Shown: positions 52,731 to 61,840 of the stretch, one piece after another
Layout of the letters: each line of letters opens with the position of its first letter
How positions within the stretch are numbered: position 1 is the first letter of the stretch
NCBI RefSeq assembly: GCF_900182795.1
Contig: NZ_FXTX01000001.1
Coordinates: 62,001 to 126,000 of the forward strand
DNA: 64,000 bases
Direction of reading: 5' to 3'
Source: Venenivibrio stagnispumantis
Lineage (GTDB): Bacteria; Aquificota; Aquificia; Aquificales; Hydrogenothermaceae
The notes under the pieces: generated by a model
Database searches by the model: none
Seen by the model: the letters and a program-made list of their open reading frames with translations, nothing else
Told to the model about the DNA's origin: nothing
Made by a program: the position numbers and the translations under genes

Positions 52731-55086
52731 GCAAATAATAGAAAAAACTTTATCTTATGATGATATTTTACTTTCAAGGGTAAAAGGTCTATCAAATACA
52801 TTAAATGATTTGATTTATGGAGTTTTGCCAAAAGATTTATATGAAGATTTGCAATATATTGATGGTTTATCTCCGGCAAAAAAAAGAGCCATTTTAAAAA
52901 TGGTAAATGATTACATAGATTTAATCTTAAATAAAAAAACTCTAAAACAGCAAGAAAAAAAAGATATAAAAAAACTGCCGATAGAAAGATTTAGACAGAT
53001 AACAGAATTTAAAGAGTTAAAACCAATTGAAAAAAGAGCATTAAAAAAAGTTGGAATAAAAAATGCAGAAGATGCTTTTTTCTATATTCCAAAAAGATAT
53101 GAAGATAGAAGATTAAAAGATATTCAAAAAGTAAAAGATGGAGAAACCGGAACATTTGAATGTAAAGTAATAGAAACAAAAAAGATAAACAAAGGAAAAA
53201 TAAAGGTTGAGGTAGTTGTAGAACAAAAAGGAAATAGATTTTCTTTATATTTTTTCCATGATAAACCATTTTTATTTACTTTTTTCAGAAAAGATAAAGT
53301 AGTAAAAATTTTCGGAAAAGTTAAGGTTTATGGCAAAGAAAAATCTATACTTCAACCGGAGCTTTTAAATGAAGATTTTGAAGGAATATTTGGGGTATAT
53401 TCTTTAAGAGGAGATAGCAATATAAAAATAACTTCCCAAACTTTAAATCATCTAAGAAGAGCTTTAATAAAAATTTCACAAAAATATGCTGATTACTATC
53501 CTGATATTTTACCATCTTATATATTAGAAAAATATGGTTTTCCGGATATTTCAGAAAGTATAAAAAATATACATAAACCACCTGAAAATGAAAATATAGA
53601 TAAACTAAATGATTTTGAAACAGATTATCAGAAAAGGTTAATTTTTCAAGAATTATTTATACTTCAACTTGCACAAAAATATAAAAAATACCATATCCAA
53701 AAAGAGCCTTCTTATAAAATAAAGATAGATTTGGATTTATTGGAAGAGGCTATAAAATCTTTACCATTTGAGCTAACAAATGCCCAAAAGAGAGTATTAA
53801 AAGAAATTCTTGATGATTTATCAAGAGATTTTCCTATGAATAGATTGGTGCAGGGAGATGTTGGAAGCGGAAAAACCGTTATTGCTGCTTTATCTGCATT
53901 GATGGTAGCAAAAAATGGTTATCAAGTAGCTGTAATGGCACCTACAGAAATTCTTGCAAATCAGCATTATAAAAATTTTGTAAATTTTTTACAGAAATTT
54001 AATTTAAATATAAAATTACTTACAGGAAGCTTATCTCAAAAAGAAAAAAAAGAGATATATCAAGATATAAAAGATGGAAAGGTTGATATTGTTATAGGAA
54101 CCCATGCATTAATAGAAGATGATGTAGAATTTAAAAATCTTGCATTTGTAATAATAGATGAACAACATAGATTTGGTGTAGAACAAAGAAAAAGACTAAC
54201 AGATAAAAGCCATAAATATCCACATACAATGGTTATGACTGCTACCCCTATACCAAGGACAATGGCTCTTGCATATTTTGGAGACCTTGATAAATCAATA
54301 ATAGATGAACTTCCAAAAGGAAGAAAACCGGTAAAAACAGCAATATTATTTGAAAGTGAAAGAAATTATCTTTATAAAAAAGTAAGGGAAGAGATAGAAA
54401 AAGGAAGACAGGTATTTGTAATATATCCACTTATAGAAGAATCAGAAAAATCAGATTTAAAATCTGCAATGGAAGGATATAAACATTGGAAAGAGGCTTT
54501 TCCTGATAAAGAAGCTTTTTTACTTCACGGAAAGATGAAACAGGAAGAAAAAGATAGGATAATGAGAGCTTTCTTGGCAAAAGAAGCCCATATTCTTGTA
54601 TCCACAACAGTAATAGAGGTAGGAGTAGATGTTCCAAATGCTTCTGTAATGGTTATTGAAGAAGCTCACAGATTTGGATTATCTCAAATTCACCAGCTAA
54701 GAGGTAGGGTAGGGAGAGGTCAGTATGAGGGATTTTGTTTTTTAATGGTTCCTGATGAATTTAAAAATGCTACTGAACCATCAAGATTAAAAACCTTAGA
54801 AAGATTAAAGATATTAGTTAGAACTAATGATGGATTTAAAATAGCAGAAGAAGATTTAAGATTAAGAGGTGCAGGTGATATAGCCGGCACAGCCCAATCC
54901 GGTAAAAATATAGATTTTTCAATAGTTGATTTAGAAAGACCTATTGATTTAATCTTAATGGAAGATGCCATAAAAGAAGCAGAAAATCTAATAAAACAAG
55001 ACCCTGAATTAACAAACTTCCCACTTCTAAAACAATATATGCTTGAAAAATATAAAGATAAATTAGATATTGTAAATATTGCATAG
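52708..55086 (+). CDS. recG: ATP-dependent DNA helicase RecG
   Basis: RecG regresses stalled replication forks and drives branch migration. A wedge/OB domain follows an N-terminal extension (FYIPKRYEDRRL about residue 127). The helicase core then shows Walker A GDVGSGKTV, DEQH box IIDEQHRFGVEQR, motif III TATPIPRT and the C-terminal TRG region SQIHQLRGRVGRG. At 792 residues it is about 100 longer than E. coli RecG, as in other Aquificota and Thermotoga proteins, because of the N-terminal helical extension. It overlaps the DUF1858 gene by 23 nt. Confidence 0.95.
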   Translation: MENLQKAKQIIEKTLSYDDILLSRVKGLSNTLNDLIYGVLPKDLYEDLQYIDGLSPAKKRAILKMVNDYIDLILNKKTLKQQEKKDIKKLPIERFRQITEFKELKPIEKRALKKVGIKNAEDAFFYIPKRYEDRRLKDIQKVKDGETGTFECKVIETKKINKGKIKVEVVVEQKGNRFSLYFFHDKPFLFTFFRKDKVVKIFGKVKVYGKEKSILQPELLNEDFEGIFGVYSLRGDSNIKITSQTLNHLRRALIKISQKYADYYPDILPSYILEKYGFPDISESIKNIHKPPENENIDKLNDFETDYQKRLIFQELFILQLAQKYKKYHIQKEPSYKIKIDLDLLEEAIKSLPFELTNAQKRVLKEILDDLSRDFPMNRLVQGDVGSGKTVIAALSALMVAKNGYQVAVMAPTEILANQHYKNFVNFLQKFNLNIKLLTGSLSQKEKKEIYQDIKDGKVDIVIGTHALIEDDVEFKNLAFVIIDEQHRFGVEQRKRLTDKSHKYPHTMVMTATPIPRTMALAYFGDLDKSIIDELPKGRKPVKTAILFESERNYLYKKVREEIEKGRQVFVIYPLIEESEKSDLKSAMEGYKHWKEAFPDKEAFLLHGKMKQEEKDRIMRAFLAKEAHILVSTTVIEVGVDVPNASVMVIEEAHRFGLSQIHQLRGRVGRGQYEGFCFLMVPDEFKNATEPSRLKTLERLKILVRTNDGFKIAEEDLRLRGAGDIAGTAQSGKNIDFSIVDLERPIDLILMEDAIKEAENLIKQDPELTNFPLLKQYMLEKYKDKLDIVNIA

Positions 55087-55115
55087 TATAGCATTTCTAA
55101 ATTTCCGAATTAGCG

Positions 55116-55163
55116 TTTGAAAATAAAAAATTTATATATATACTTATATATACAAATTTCAAA
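55116..55163. promoter_or_regulatory. AT-rich palindrome before mazEF
   Basis: TTTGAAA (55116-55122) and TTTCAAA (55157-55163) bracket a near-palindromic TATATATA tract, ending 17 nt before the antitoxin ATG. It fits the autoregulatory operator expected for an AbrB-type antitoxin, but the low complexity of the DNA weakens the case. Confidence 0.35.
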
Positions 55164-55179
55164 TTTAGGAGTTTAGTAT

Positions 55180-55419
55180 ATGATTACAATTAATAAATGG
55201 GGAAATTCACAAGGAATAAGAATACCTAAGAATTATCTAAAAAAATTAGGTTTAGATATAGGAGATGAAGTTGAAATTAGGATTGAAGATGAAAAACTGA
55301 TAATTGTTCCGGTAAAGAAAAAAAGAAAATCTAAATTAGACATAAACAAATTATTTAAGGAAAAATATGAAGAAAATGAAGAATACAACTGGGGACAAGT
55401 AGGAAAAGAGATATGGTAG
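55180..55419 (+). CDS. mazE: MazE-like AbrB-fold antitoxin
   Basis: The 79-residue protein has the AbrB/SpoVT swapped-hairpin DNA-binding fold in its first 48 residues (ITINKWGNSQGIRIPKNYLKKLG, then DEVEIRIEDEKLIIVP), characteristic of MazE. The charged C-terminal tail (DINKLFKEKYEENEEYNWG) is the toxin-wrapping region. It overlaps the toxin gene by 7 nt, the usual antitoxin-first order. RBS TAGGAG precedes ATG 55180. The antitoxin looks intact even though its toxin is damaged. Confidence 0.9.
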   Translation: MITINKWGNSQGIRIPKNYLKKLGLDIGDEVEIRIEDEKLIIVPVKKKRKSKLDINKLFKEKYEENEEYNWGQVGKEIW

Positions 55420-55655
55420 ATTATATTCCGGAAAAAGGTGATATAATCTACCTTAACTTTGATCCTTCATTAAGGCATGAGCAAAAAGGAAACAGATACG
55501 CTATTGTAGTAAGCCATTACGTTTTTAATAAAAATACCGGAATGTGTTATGCAGTTCCTATTACCTCAAAATGTCAGGTAGTTTTCAAAGGGAAACTTCC
55601 CAAAAATCAGTTAGAAAAAATCCTTGATATAATTGAAACTATAATTTTTTCTTAA
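55413..55655 (+). pseudogene. MazF/PemK toxin with in-frame internal deletion
   Basis: The N-terminal 55 residues are a good MazF: YIPEKGDIIYLNFDPS, HEQKGNRYAIVVS, NKNTGMCYAVPIT. The sequence then jumps from CQVVFKGKLP directly to the C-terminal helix NQLEKILDIIETI. About 30-35 residues are missing compared with about 110-residue MazF, including the strand pair with the conserved DQVKSxxW...R region next to the active site. The reading frame is kept, so a stable but inactive 80-residue remnant is expected. It overlaps mazE by 7 nt. It is called a pseudogene because of the lost core. Confidence 0.75.
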
Positions 55656-55790
55656 ATTCATTTCAAAAACAAAAAAACATATTGTACAGAATATAAAATT
55701 TAATTGTTATTGTTTTTTCAGTAACAACTAAACTTTAATTTTGATTTTTGCCATTTTCTGATAACCATAAATACTTACTTTTATTAAGTA

Positions 55791-55812
55791 GGGGCATAAA
55801 GCCCCCTTATTT
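55791..55812 (+). terminator. Hairpin terminator after mazEF, shared with DUF505
   Basis: GGGGC (55791-55795), loop ATAAA, GCCCC (55801-55805), then CTTATTTTTATTTATTT. It terminates the plus strand transcripts; the 3' end of the minus-strand DUF505 gene abuts it. The 135 nt between mazF and the hairpin show no gene. Confidence 0.7.
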
Positions 55813-57765
55813 TTATTTATTTAAAAGTTCATAAGCTTCAAGTATTTCAAGAGCAGATTCATGGAGTGAAGTTCTTCCAATGAATCCTGCAAGTCTTGCA
55901 ACGGCAATTTCCTTCTCAAATGTTTCTTTATCAAAACCTGAAAGTCTTATTGCTTCTTCCCAGTTTTTAGGAAGAGTTCTAACTCTTTTCTCTTTTACAT
56001 AAAGATTTCCTACCTGTTTAATAGCTTCAAGTATTTTAACTATTGCAGGGTTGATTGGATTTGCTATACCTTCCGGAACTCCAGAAAGAGCTTTTTTAAT
56101 TAATTTCCCTGCTTCTGTTAAAATAATTCCATCATTTGGCAATATATCAAGTATATATCTTGCTTCTAATTTATTTACTGCATACTGAACTTCTTCTTTT
56201 AATGTTTCATCAAACTCATTAAAAAGCTCATCTAAAAACATTCCATATTCAGGTATTTTGTGAAGAACCATAAGCTCAAATCTTGAAACATGAGGAATTC
56301 TTTTAATGTTATAAGCAAGGTCTTTATAAAGCTGTCCTGATTTTGTAGGATATCCTTCACCTACAAGATGTTTATTTACTGCCTGCTGATACCACTCATA
56401 ATTTGGAGCACCAAACTCTGTTTCAGATATGCTAATAGCCTTAACAGCAGTAGAGGTAATTTCTCTAACTCCTTTTTCTTTAATATCTTTTAAAACTTGC
56501 TCTCCGTAAGGAGTAAATTTATAAACTGTTTTTCCTGTTTTTTCATCAATTTCTGATTTTATAAGATTAAATGCTTCCAATGAATATAAAGATTCTTTTA
56601 CGGTATCAAAAAGTTTTTCATACCATTCATTTCCTTTTTCCCAGAAATGTTTAAATAGGTCTTCAATTGTGAAAAGCTCAGCCCATTTTTTCTTAAGCTC
56701 TTCTTTCTTTTGATAGCCCATAGATTGATTTATCATTCTGCCATACCATTCTTTTAAATGTTTATAATCTTTTAAAGGTTTTTCCATTAAATAGTGGACT
56801 ATTTCTTTATCTGTTGGAACTATTTCAGAATTTTCTTTATTTTTTTGCCATATTTTTTCTATTCCAAGGAGTAATTCTTCATCTAAAGTTTCAAGGTTAA
56901 ATGTTTTTATAGGTTTATAATCTCCTTCTTTCCATAGCTTATAAACTTCAACTAAATGCTCTCCGGCAGGTAAAATATTGCCTTCATTATCTATAAAAGC
57001 AAGTTCTTCCAATACTTCTTTTTCTTGGTCTGTTAAACTATCCATTCCTCTATCTAAAAGCTTTATAAGTGCATACATATAATCTTCATTTATTACAGTA
57101 TCTAATGCAGGTACCATAGTTTGAACTGTTTTTTGAACGGCAACTCCAAGTCCGGATAAGTTATAAACATCAGAATTTGGAACAGAAAAAGATATTAATC
57201 TCATAGATTCCATTATTTCTACATTTCTACCGTGAACCGGTAAAAATTTAGTTTCTGCAGGACCAGGAGCCATTGATGAGATATATTCAGCTAATTCTTT
57301 AGAAATTTCAAGTCTTGGTTTTGCATTTTTATAAATTTCATAAATAGATTTTCCATATTCATTTAGCTCTTTAAACCAGCCTTTTTTCTCTTCGTGAACT
57401 TCTTGAGCAAATCCTCTTTCTTTTAATGCATTAAACACTTTATTGCCTGTTAGATTTCCACTTTTTACAGATGCTTCTATCATTGCAATAACTTCAGAAC
57501 CTATCCATCTAAATCTTTCATCCCATTGGGAAGGGTGGCTGATTAAACCTTTTTGTATCATTTCTTCTAATAAATAAACAAGATTTCTTCCCCAGTATGT
57601 TAATACAAATTCAACCGGACTGTTCCCTTGCTCAAGTAAGTTTTGAAGTTCAAGCTCAACATAGGGGTCGCTTTCTGCTTTTACTGCTATTTGGCAGGCA
57701 AGACCTTTCTCTTCCTGAGATTTTACATTTAAAAGGGCAAGTGCATGTTCTTTTTTGATTAACAT
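55813..57765 (-). CDS. DUF505-family protein
   Basis: This 650-residue soluble protein matches DUF505, a family I know from Aquificota, methanogens and Fusobacteria with no assigned function. It looks like a chain of winged-helix-like units: repeated helical blocks followed by IxLTxxGxxL-type strands, for example KFTPYGEQVLKDIKEKG and IILTEAGKLIKKALSG. It has a characteristic central MAPGPAETKFLPVHGRNVEIMES-type segment. There is no signal peptide or membrane segment. RBS GGAGG precedes ATG 57765. It is a single-gene unit with a 148 nt AT-rich upstream gap. DNA or protein binding is only a guess from the repeated fold. Confidence 0.85.
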   Translation of the reverse strand: MLIKKEHALALLNVKSQEEKGLACQIAVKAESDPYVELELQNLLEQGNSPVEFVLTYWGRNLVYLLEEMIQKGLISHPSQWDERFRWIGSEVIAMIEASVKSGNLTGNKVFNALKERGFAQEVHEEKKGWFKELNEYGKSIYEIYKNAKPRLEISKELAEYISSMAPGPAETKFLPVHGRNVEIMESMRLISFSVPNSDVYNLSGLGVAVQKTVQTMVPALDTVINEDYMYALIKLLDRGMDSLTDQEKEVLEELAFIDNEGNILPAGEHLVEVYKLWKEGDYKPIKTFNLETLDEELLLGIEKIWQKNKENSEIVPTDKEIVHYLMEKPLKDYKHLKEWYGRMINQSMGYQKKEELKKKWAELFTIEDLFKHFWEKGNEWYEKLFDTVKESLYSLEAFNLIKSEIDEKTGKTVYKFTPYGEQVLKDIKEKGVREITSTAVKAISISETEFGAPNYEWYQQAVNKHLVGEGYPTKSGQLYKDLAYNIKRIPHVSRFELMVLHKIPEYGMFLDELFNEFDETLKEEVQYAVNKLEARYILDILPNDGIILTEAGKLIKKALSGVPEGIANPINPAIVKILEAIKQVGNLYVKEKRVRTLPKNWEEAIRLSGFDKETFEKEIAVARLAGFIGRTSLHESALEILEAYELLNK

Positions 57766-57913
57766 TTTACATCCTCCAAAATTTTAGTTTTTTATTGTAA
57801 AATAATATAAAGTATTTTACTAAAATTATCAAATTATTTTATACTTTATAAAAATATTATAAATTTAATTTATAAAATCTTACTAAGATTCTTACACCAA
57901 TCTTAATATTCCG

Positions 57914-58603
57914 TTAAATCATTTTCTTTATAACTTCTTCTATTGTATATTTTTCCGGTATTATATCTGCTTTTAAGCCTTTTTTGTTTAAAGCTTTTTC
58001 TGTGGTTTTGCCGATTACGGCTATTTTAACTTTTTTTAATAAATCAATTGATTCATTTTCAAATGTATAAAAAAATCCATCAATTGTGGATGGGCTTGTG
58101 AATAAAATATAATCTATTTTTGAATTTAAAATCATATCTTTTATTTGATTGGCATTTTCCGGTTTATTTAAAGATGTTTGATATACCGGTATTAATTTTA
58201 TATTTTTTATATTTTCTGTAAGGGTATTTATGCCTTCTAAAGCTCTTATTAATGCAATTTTTTTATCTTCAAGATAGTTATTTTTTATATATTCTAAAAT
58301 ACCTTCTGCACTAAATAAATCCGGTATTATTATATCTTTATATCCAAGCTCTTTTAACTTTTCTGCTGTTTTAGAACCAACGGCTATTATCATTTTGTTT
58401 TTTATGATAGGCATTTTTTTATGAAAAAATTTAACTGCATTAGCACTTGTAAATATATAAATATCAAAATCTTCATTTATTGAAAAATCCGCAGGTGTTA
58501 TCTTTATAGTAGGAAAAGGAATAGGATTTAAACCATTTTTTAAAAATAAATCCTTTATCTCTTCAAACTGCTCTTTTGCCCTTGTTATAATTATATTTTT
58601 CAC
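57914..58603 (-). CDS. hemD: Uroporphyrinogen-III synthase
   Basis: HemD closes hydroxymethylbilane to uroporphyrinogen III in haem synthesis. The family is poorly conserved. The features seen are the N-terminal NIIITRAKEQFEEIKDLF, the interdomain FTSANAVKFF, the IIAVGSKTAEKLKELG block and the second-domain YILFTSPSTIDGFF with VKIAVIGKTTEKAL. These give the paired Rossmann-like halves of the enzyme. 229 residues is normal. It overlaps the potassium channel gene by 4 nt and is the last gene of the trpS-channel-hemD run. Confidence 0.88.
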   Translation of the reverse strand: MKNIIITRAKEQFEEIKDLFLKNGLNPIPFPTIKITPADFSINEDFDIYIFTSANAVKFFHKKMPIIKNKMIIAVGSKTAEKLKELGYKDIIIPDLFSAEGILEYIKNNYLEDKKIALIRALEGINTLTENIKNIKLIPVYQTSLNKPENANQIKDMILNSKIDYILFTSPSTIDGFFYTFENESIDLLKKVKIAVIGKTTEKALNKKGLKADIIPEKYTIEEVIKKMI

Positions 58604-60132
58604 TCAGTTTCAACTCCTTGAATTAAAAATATATAATCATTTTTTTCAAGGATAAAATCATCTTGCGGATTTAATATTATTTTCTTTTTTCTTTCTACTG
58701 CTATAGGTAGATAATTTTTTGTTCTTACATAATCCAAAAGCTCTTTGAATTTTTCAAAACTGCCTATTTCTGATAATTTTATTTTCTTTATTCCAAGTTC
58801 TTGGTCTATCAATGTTTTTATTAAAGTTGTGGCCCCAGGATTTAATAATGTTGCAAACATCATTTTTCCTATTATCTGACCATGAATAAGAATATCTTTT
58901 GTTGTCAATCTATTTTTAAAGATTTCTGCATTCTCATCAAGTAAAACTTCTACATATAATCTTGCAGTAGGATTTATATCTTTTACCAACATTGCAGTAA
59001 GGGCAGTTCTTGCATCTATACTTCTATCTGATAGATTTTCCACTTTTTCAGCGATAATAACCACATCGGAAGCTTTATCTATGGCAACATCCATTAATAT
59101 ATTTTCATTTACAAAATCTCCTTTTTTATAAAGGATAAAACCTGATAAATCAATATCAAGCTGGGATTTATCATAATTTGTTATCAATACTACCGTTTTT
59201 TCCCTATCTATTTTAGATTGTTGTATAAGCTCTAATATCTCCTCTGATGTTTCGTTATAACCACATATCACTATATGATTTTTTAAATCTCTCATCTTTA
59301 CTACTCCTTCTTTAAGCATTAATAATCTTTGGACAAATGTAGCAGAAAATGTAGCAGTTAATCCAGATACAAATATAACAACAGATATAGATAAAAAAGA
59401 AGCTATAAATCTTCCTTCGACTGTTTGAGGAACAATATCTCCGTATCCTACGGTCATTGAAGTTATTATAGCCCAGTATATTGCATCTGCAAAAGATGAA
59501 AAATCTTTATTTCCTGCATCATACTCAAAAATATATGCAAAGATAGCAGATACAAATATTAACAAAAATATTAAGCTAAATATAAAAAATATTAAAAATC
59601 CACCTTCTTTTATTGCAAGAAATAAACTTTTAAATACAGAAGAATATCTGAATAGCTTTAATATTCTTATGGCAAGTAATAATCTAAAAGCACGAAGTGG
59701 TCTTAGTATCGGTAAAATTGCTAATAAATCTATAATAGATGAAGGTTTTATCATCCATAATATTTTCGGCATTATTGCTTTCTTAAAAGCTAATAAATAT
59801 ACGCTTATATTATGCCTTTTATGATTTTTTAGTTCTTCCTGAAAATCTGTAAGAAAATCAGAAATAACCCACCATCTTAAAATATACTCTATTAAAAAGA
59901 AAAATAAAGCAAAATCTTCATAAATATCCAAATATCTATCCAAATCCGGTGGCAATCTTTCTATATGGGAAAAAAACGTTTTTGTAATAACAGATAAAGA
60001 AGAAGTTATAACTATAATTATAGCAAATACATCATATATATGTTTATAAGGGCTATTTTCATTTTCTAAAATGTTATACAAATAAAGCTTTAAAATATGT
60101 AAATATCTTTTGTTTCTACTTAATCTATCCAT
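58600..60132 (-). CDS. Voltage-gated-type potassium channel with RCK/TrkA-N domain
   Basis: The 510-residue membrane protein has six predicted transmembrane segments in its first about 250 residues. These include an arginine-bearing S4-like helix (ILRPLRAFRLLLAIRILKLFR) and the selectivity filter SMTVGYGDIVP (about residue 226). A cytosolic RCK domain follows (HIVICGYNETSEEILELI, about 290-420) with a nucleotide-binding GYN loop variant. A TrkA-C-like tail ends at LEKNDYIFLIQG. It is therefore a Kv-like ligand-regulated channel. It overlaps trpS by 13 nt and hemD by 4 nt, although the functions are unrelated. Confidence 0.88.
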   Translation of the reverse strand: MDRLSRNKRYLHILKLYLYNILENENSPYKHIYDVFAIIIVITSSLSVITKTFFSHIERLPPDLDRYLDIYEDFALFFFLIEYILRWWVISDFLTDFQEELKNHKRHNISVYLLAFKKAIMPKILWMIKPSSIIDLLAILPILRPLRAFRLLLAIRILKLFRYSSVFKSLFLAIKEGGFLIFFIFSLIFLLIFVSAIFAYIFEYDAGNKDFSSFADAIYWAIITSMTVGYGDIVPQTVEGRFIASFLSISVVIFVSGLTATFSATFVQRLLMLKEGVVKMRDLKNHIVICGYNETSEEILELIQQSKIDREKTVVLITNYDKSQLDIDLSGFILYKKGDFVNENILMDVAIDKASDVVIIAEKVENLSDRSIDARTALTAMLVKDINPTARLYVEVLLDENAEIFKNRLTTKDILIHGQIIGKMMFATLLNPGATTLIKTLIDQELGIKKIKLSEIGSFEKFKELLDYVRTKNYLPIAVERKKKIILNPQDDFILEKNDYIFLIQGVETE

Positions 60133-61295
60133 AGATTCATAGCATTCCTGATTTGATGCATATTTTCAGAAGCTTCTTTTTTTGCTTTATTATTTCCTTC
60201 TTTAAATATATCTATCAAATCTTCTTTATTTTTTTCATAAAAAGCCCTTTTTTCTCTGATTGGTTCTAAGAATTTATTTAAATTTTTTGCAAGGATTTTT
60301 TTGCAATCTATACATCCTATTTGGGCATTTCTACAAGATGTATCTATCTCTTTTACTATATCTTCATCGGTAAATAATTTATGATAAGAAAATACATTAC
60401 ATATATCCGGATTTCCTTTATCGGTTTTTCTTATTCTGCTTGGGTCTGTTTTCATTGATAAAACTTTTTTATTAAGTTCTTCTTCTGTATCTGCAAGATA
60501 AATTGCATTATTGTAAGATTTTGACATTTTTCTTCCATCTATACCGAGCAGTTTTGATTGTGGTGTAAGTAAAGCTTTCGGCTCGGGAAATACTTCTTTA
60601 TAAAATCTATTAAATCTTCTTGCTATCTCTCTTGTTATCTCTATATGAGGAAGTTGGTCTTCTCCAACCGGCACAGCTTCTGCCTTATAAATTAGAATAT
60701 CTGCTGCCATCAATACTGGATAACCAAAAAATCCAAAAGTATCTATCTCTTTTCCTATTTCACCTTCTGCTAAATTATTTACAATCTCTTTTGCAACTTT
60801 TTCATTTGAGATTTTTTTTAGCTCTTCTTCCATTAATCCAAAATCTACATCTTTTTTATGATAAAACGCTTTATAAACAATTTCTCTTAGTTGTTCTTCC
60901 TGTATTTTTATATTTTTTCCATATAAAAAATCCCTGATATATTGGAAAAATAAATTAAATTTTAAATCTTTGTAAGAAGGATTTAGTTCAAGCCAGCTTT
61001 TTGGTGTAATCATTCCAAGTAATAATGCAAGTTCAGAATGCTCTTTTATTGCAGATTGGATAAAAACTGTCGCTTTTTGTGGGTCAATTCCACAGGATAA
61101 CCAATCTATCATCATCTGAAATATATTTTCTTTTAAATCAGAAGTATCTTTATATTTATTGGTTAATGCATGCCAATCTGCTATAAAAAACATACATTCA
61201 TTATTTTCTTGTAAAATTAGCCAATTTTTAATAACACCTAAATAATGTCCAAGATGAAGCTTGCCGGTAGGTCTCATTCCACTAACTATTTTCAT
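60120..61295 (-). CDS. trpS: Tryptophanyl-tRNA synthetase
   Basis: This class I synthetase charges tRNA-Trp. The HIGH-type motif is GKLHLGHYLG (about residues 12-21), and the KMSKS loop is GRKMSKSYNN (about 250). The body is normal up to about 330. At 391 residues it is about 50 longer than typical bacterial TrpRS. The extra part includes a cysteine cluster CRNAQIGCIDCKK near residue 320-335, a probable metal/FeS-type site seen in some thermophile TrpRS proteins. It is divergent from bcp (61 nt). Confidence 0.93.
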   Translation of the reverse strand: MKIVSGMRPTGKLHLGHYLGVIKNWLILQENNECMFFIADWHALTNKYKDTSDLKENIFQMMIDWLSCGIDPQKATVFIQSAIKEHSELALLLGMITPKSWLELNPSYKDLKFNLFFQYIRDFLYGKNIKIQEEQLREIVYKAFYHKKDVDFGLMEEELKKISNEKVAKEIVNNLAEGEIGKEIDTFGFFGYPVLMAADILIYKAEAVPVGEDQLPHIEITREIARRFNRFYKEVFPEPKALLTPQSKLLGIDGRKMSKSYNNAIYLADTEEELNKKVLSMKTDPSRIRKTDKGNPDICNVFSYHKLFTDEDIVKEIDTSCRNAQIGCIDCKKILAKNLNKFLEPIREKRAFYEKNKEDLIDIFKEGNNKAKKEASENMHQIRNAMNLWID

Positions 61296-61356
61296 CCTTT
61301 CTTAACCTCTATTTTGTTATATAATTATTATAAACTAATTTTTGAGGTAGTTAATC

Positions 61357-61836
61357 ATGCTAAATGAAGGAGATAAAGTTCCAAATTTTTGCCTTGATGG
61401 TATAGATGAAAAAGGAGATGAAAAAAGATTTTGTCTTGAAGATTTATTAAAAAATGGCAAGGATATAATACTGTATTTTTATCCAAAAGATGATACCCCC
61501 GGATGTACCACAGAAGCCTGTGATTTTAGGGATAATTTTAATATTTTATCTGATAAGGTTTTAGTTGTAGGAGTTAGTCCGGATAGTATAGAAAGCCATA
61601 AAAAATTTAAGGAAAAATATAATTTAAATTTTATACTTTTATCTGACAAAGATAAAGAAGTGATGAAGATGTTTGGGGCTTACGGAAAGAAAAAGATGTA
61701 TGGAAAAGAAACAGAAGGAGTTATTCGCTCTACATTTTTAATATCCAAAGATGGAACAATAAAAAAAGCATGGAGAAATGTAAAAGCAAAAGGACATGTA
61801 GCCCAGATTATCAAATATCTTGAAAATGAGAAATAA
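61357..61836 (+). CDS. bcp: Peroxiredoxin, Bcp/PrxQ type
   Basis: The 159-residue thiol peroxidase has the peroxidatic-cysteine motif YPKDDTPGCTTEACDF, with the first C about residue 49 and the resolving C five residues later, the PrxQ spacing. The thioredoxin-fold core continues with VVGVSPDSIESHKKFKEKY. It reduces hydroperoxides using thioredoxin and protects against oxidative stress. RBS GAGGT precedes ATG 61357. It overlaps or just precedes the pyrK-like gene. Confidence 0.94.
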   Translation: MLNEGDKVPNFCLDGIDEKGDEKRFCLEDLLKNGKDIILYFYPKDDTPGCTTEACDFRDNFNILSDKVLVVGVSPDSIESHKKFKEKYNLNFILLSDKDKEVMKMFGAYGKKKMYGKETEGVIRSTFLISKDGTIKKAWRNVKAKGHVAQIIKYLENEK

Positions 61837-61840
61837 GATA

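Noticed and set aside
55813-57765. Bacteriocin or toxin interpretation of the 650-aa protein
   Set aside because: No signal, repeats or immunity gene; DUF505 accounts for the pattern.
57766-57913. Possible small RNA between DUF505 and hemD
   Set aside because: AT-rich with only short imperfect inverted repeats and no promoter-terminator pair.
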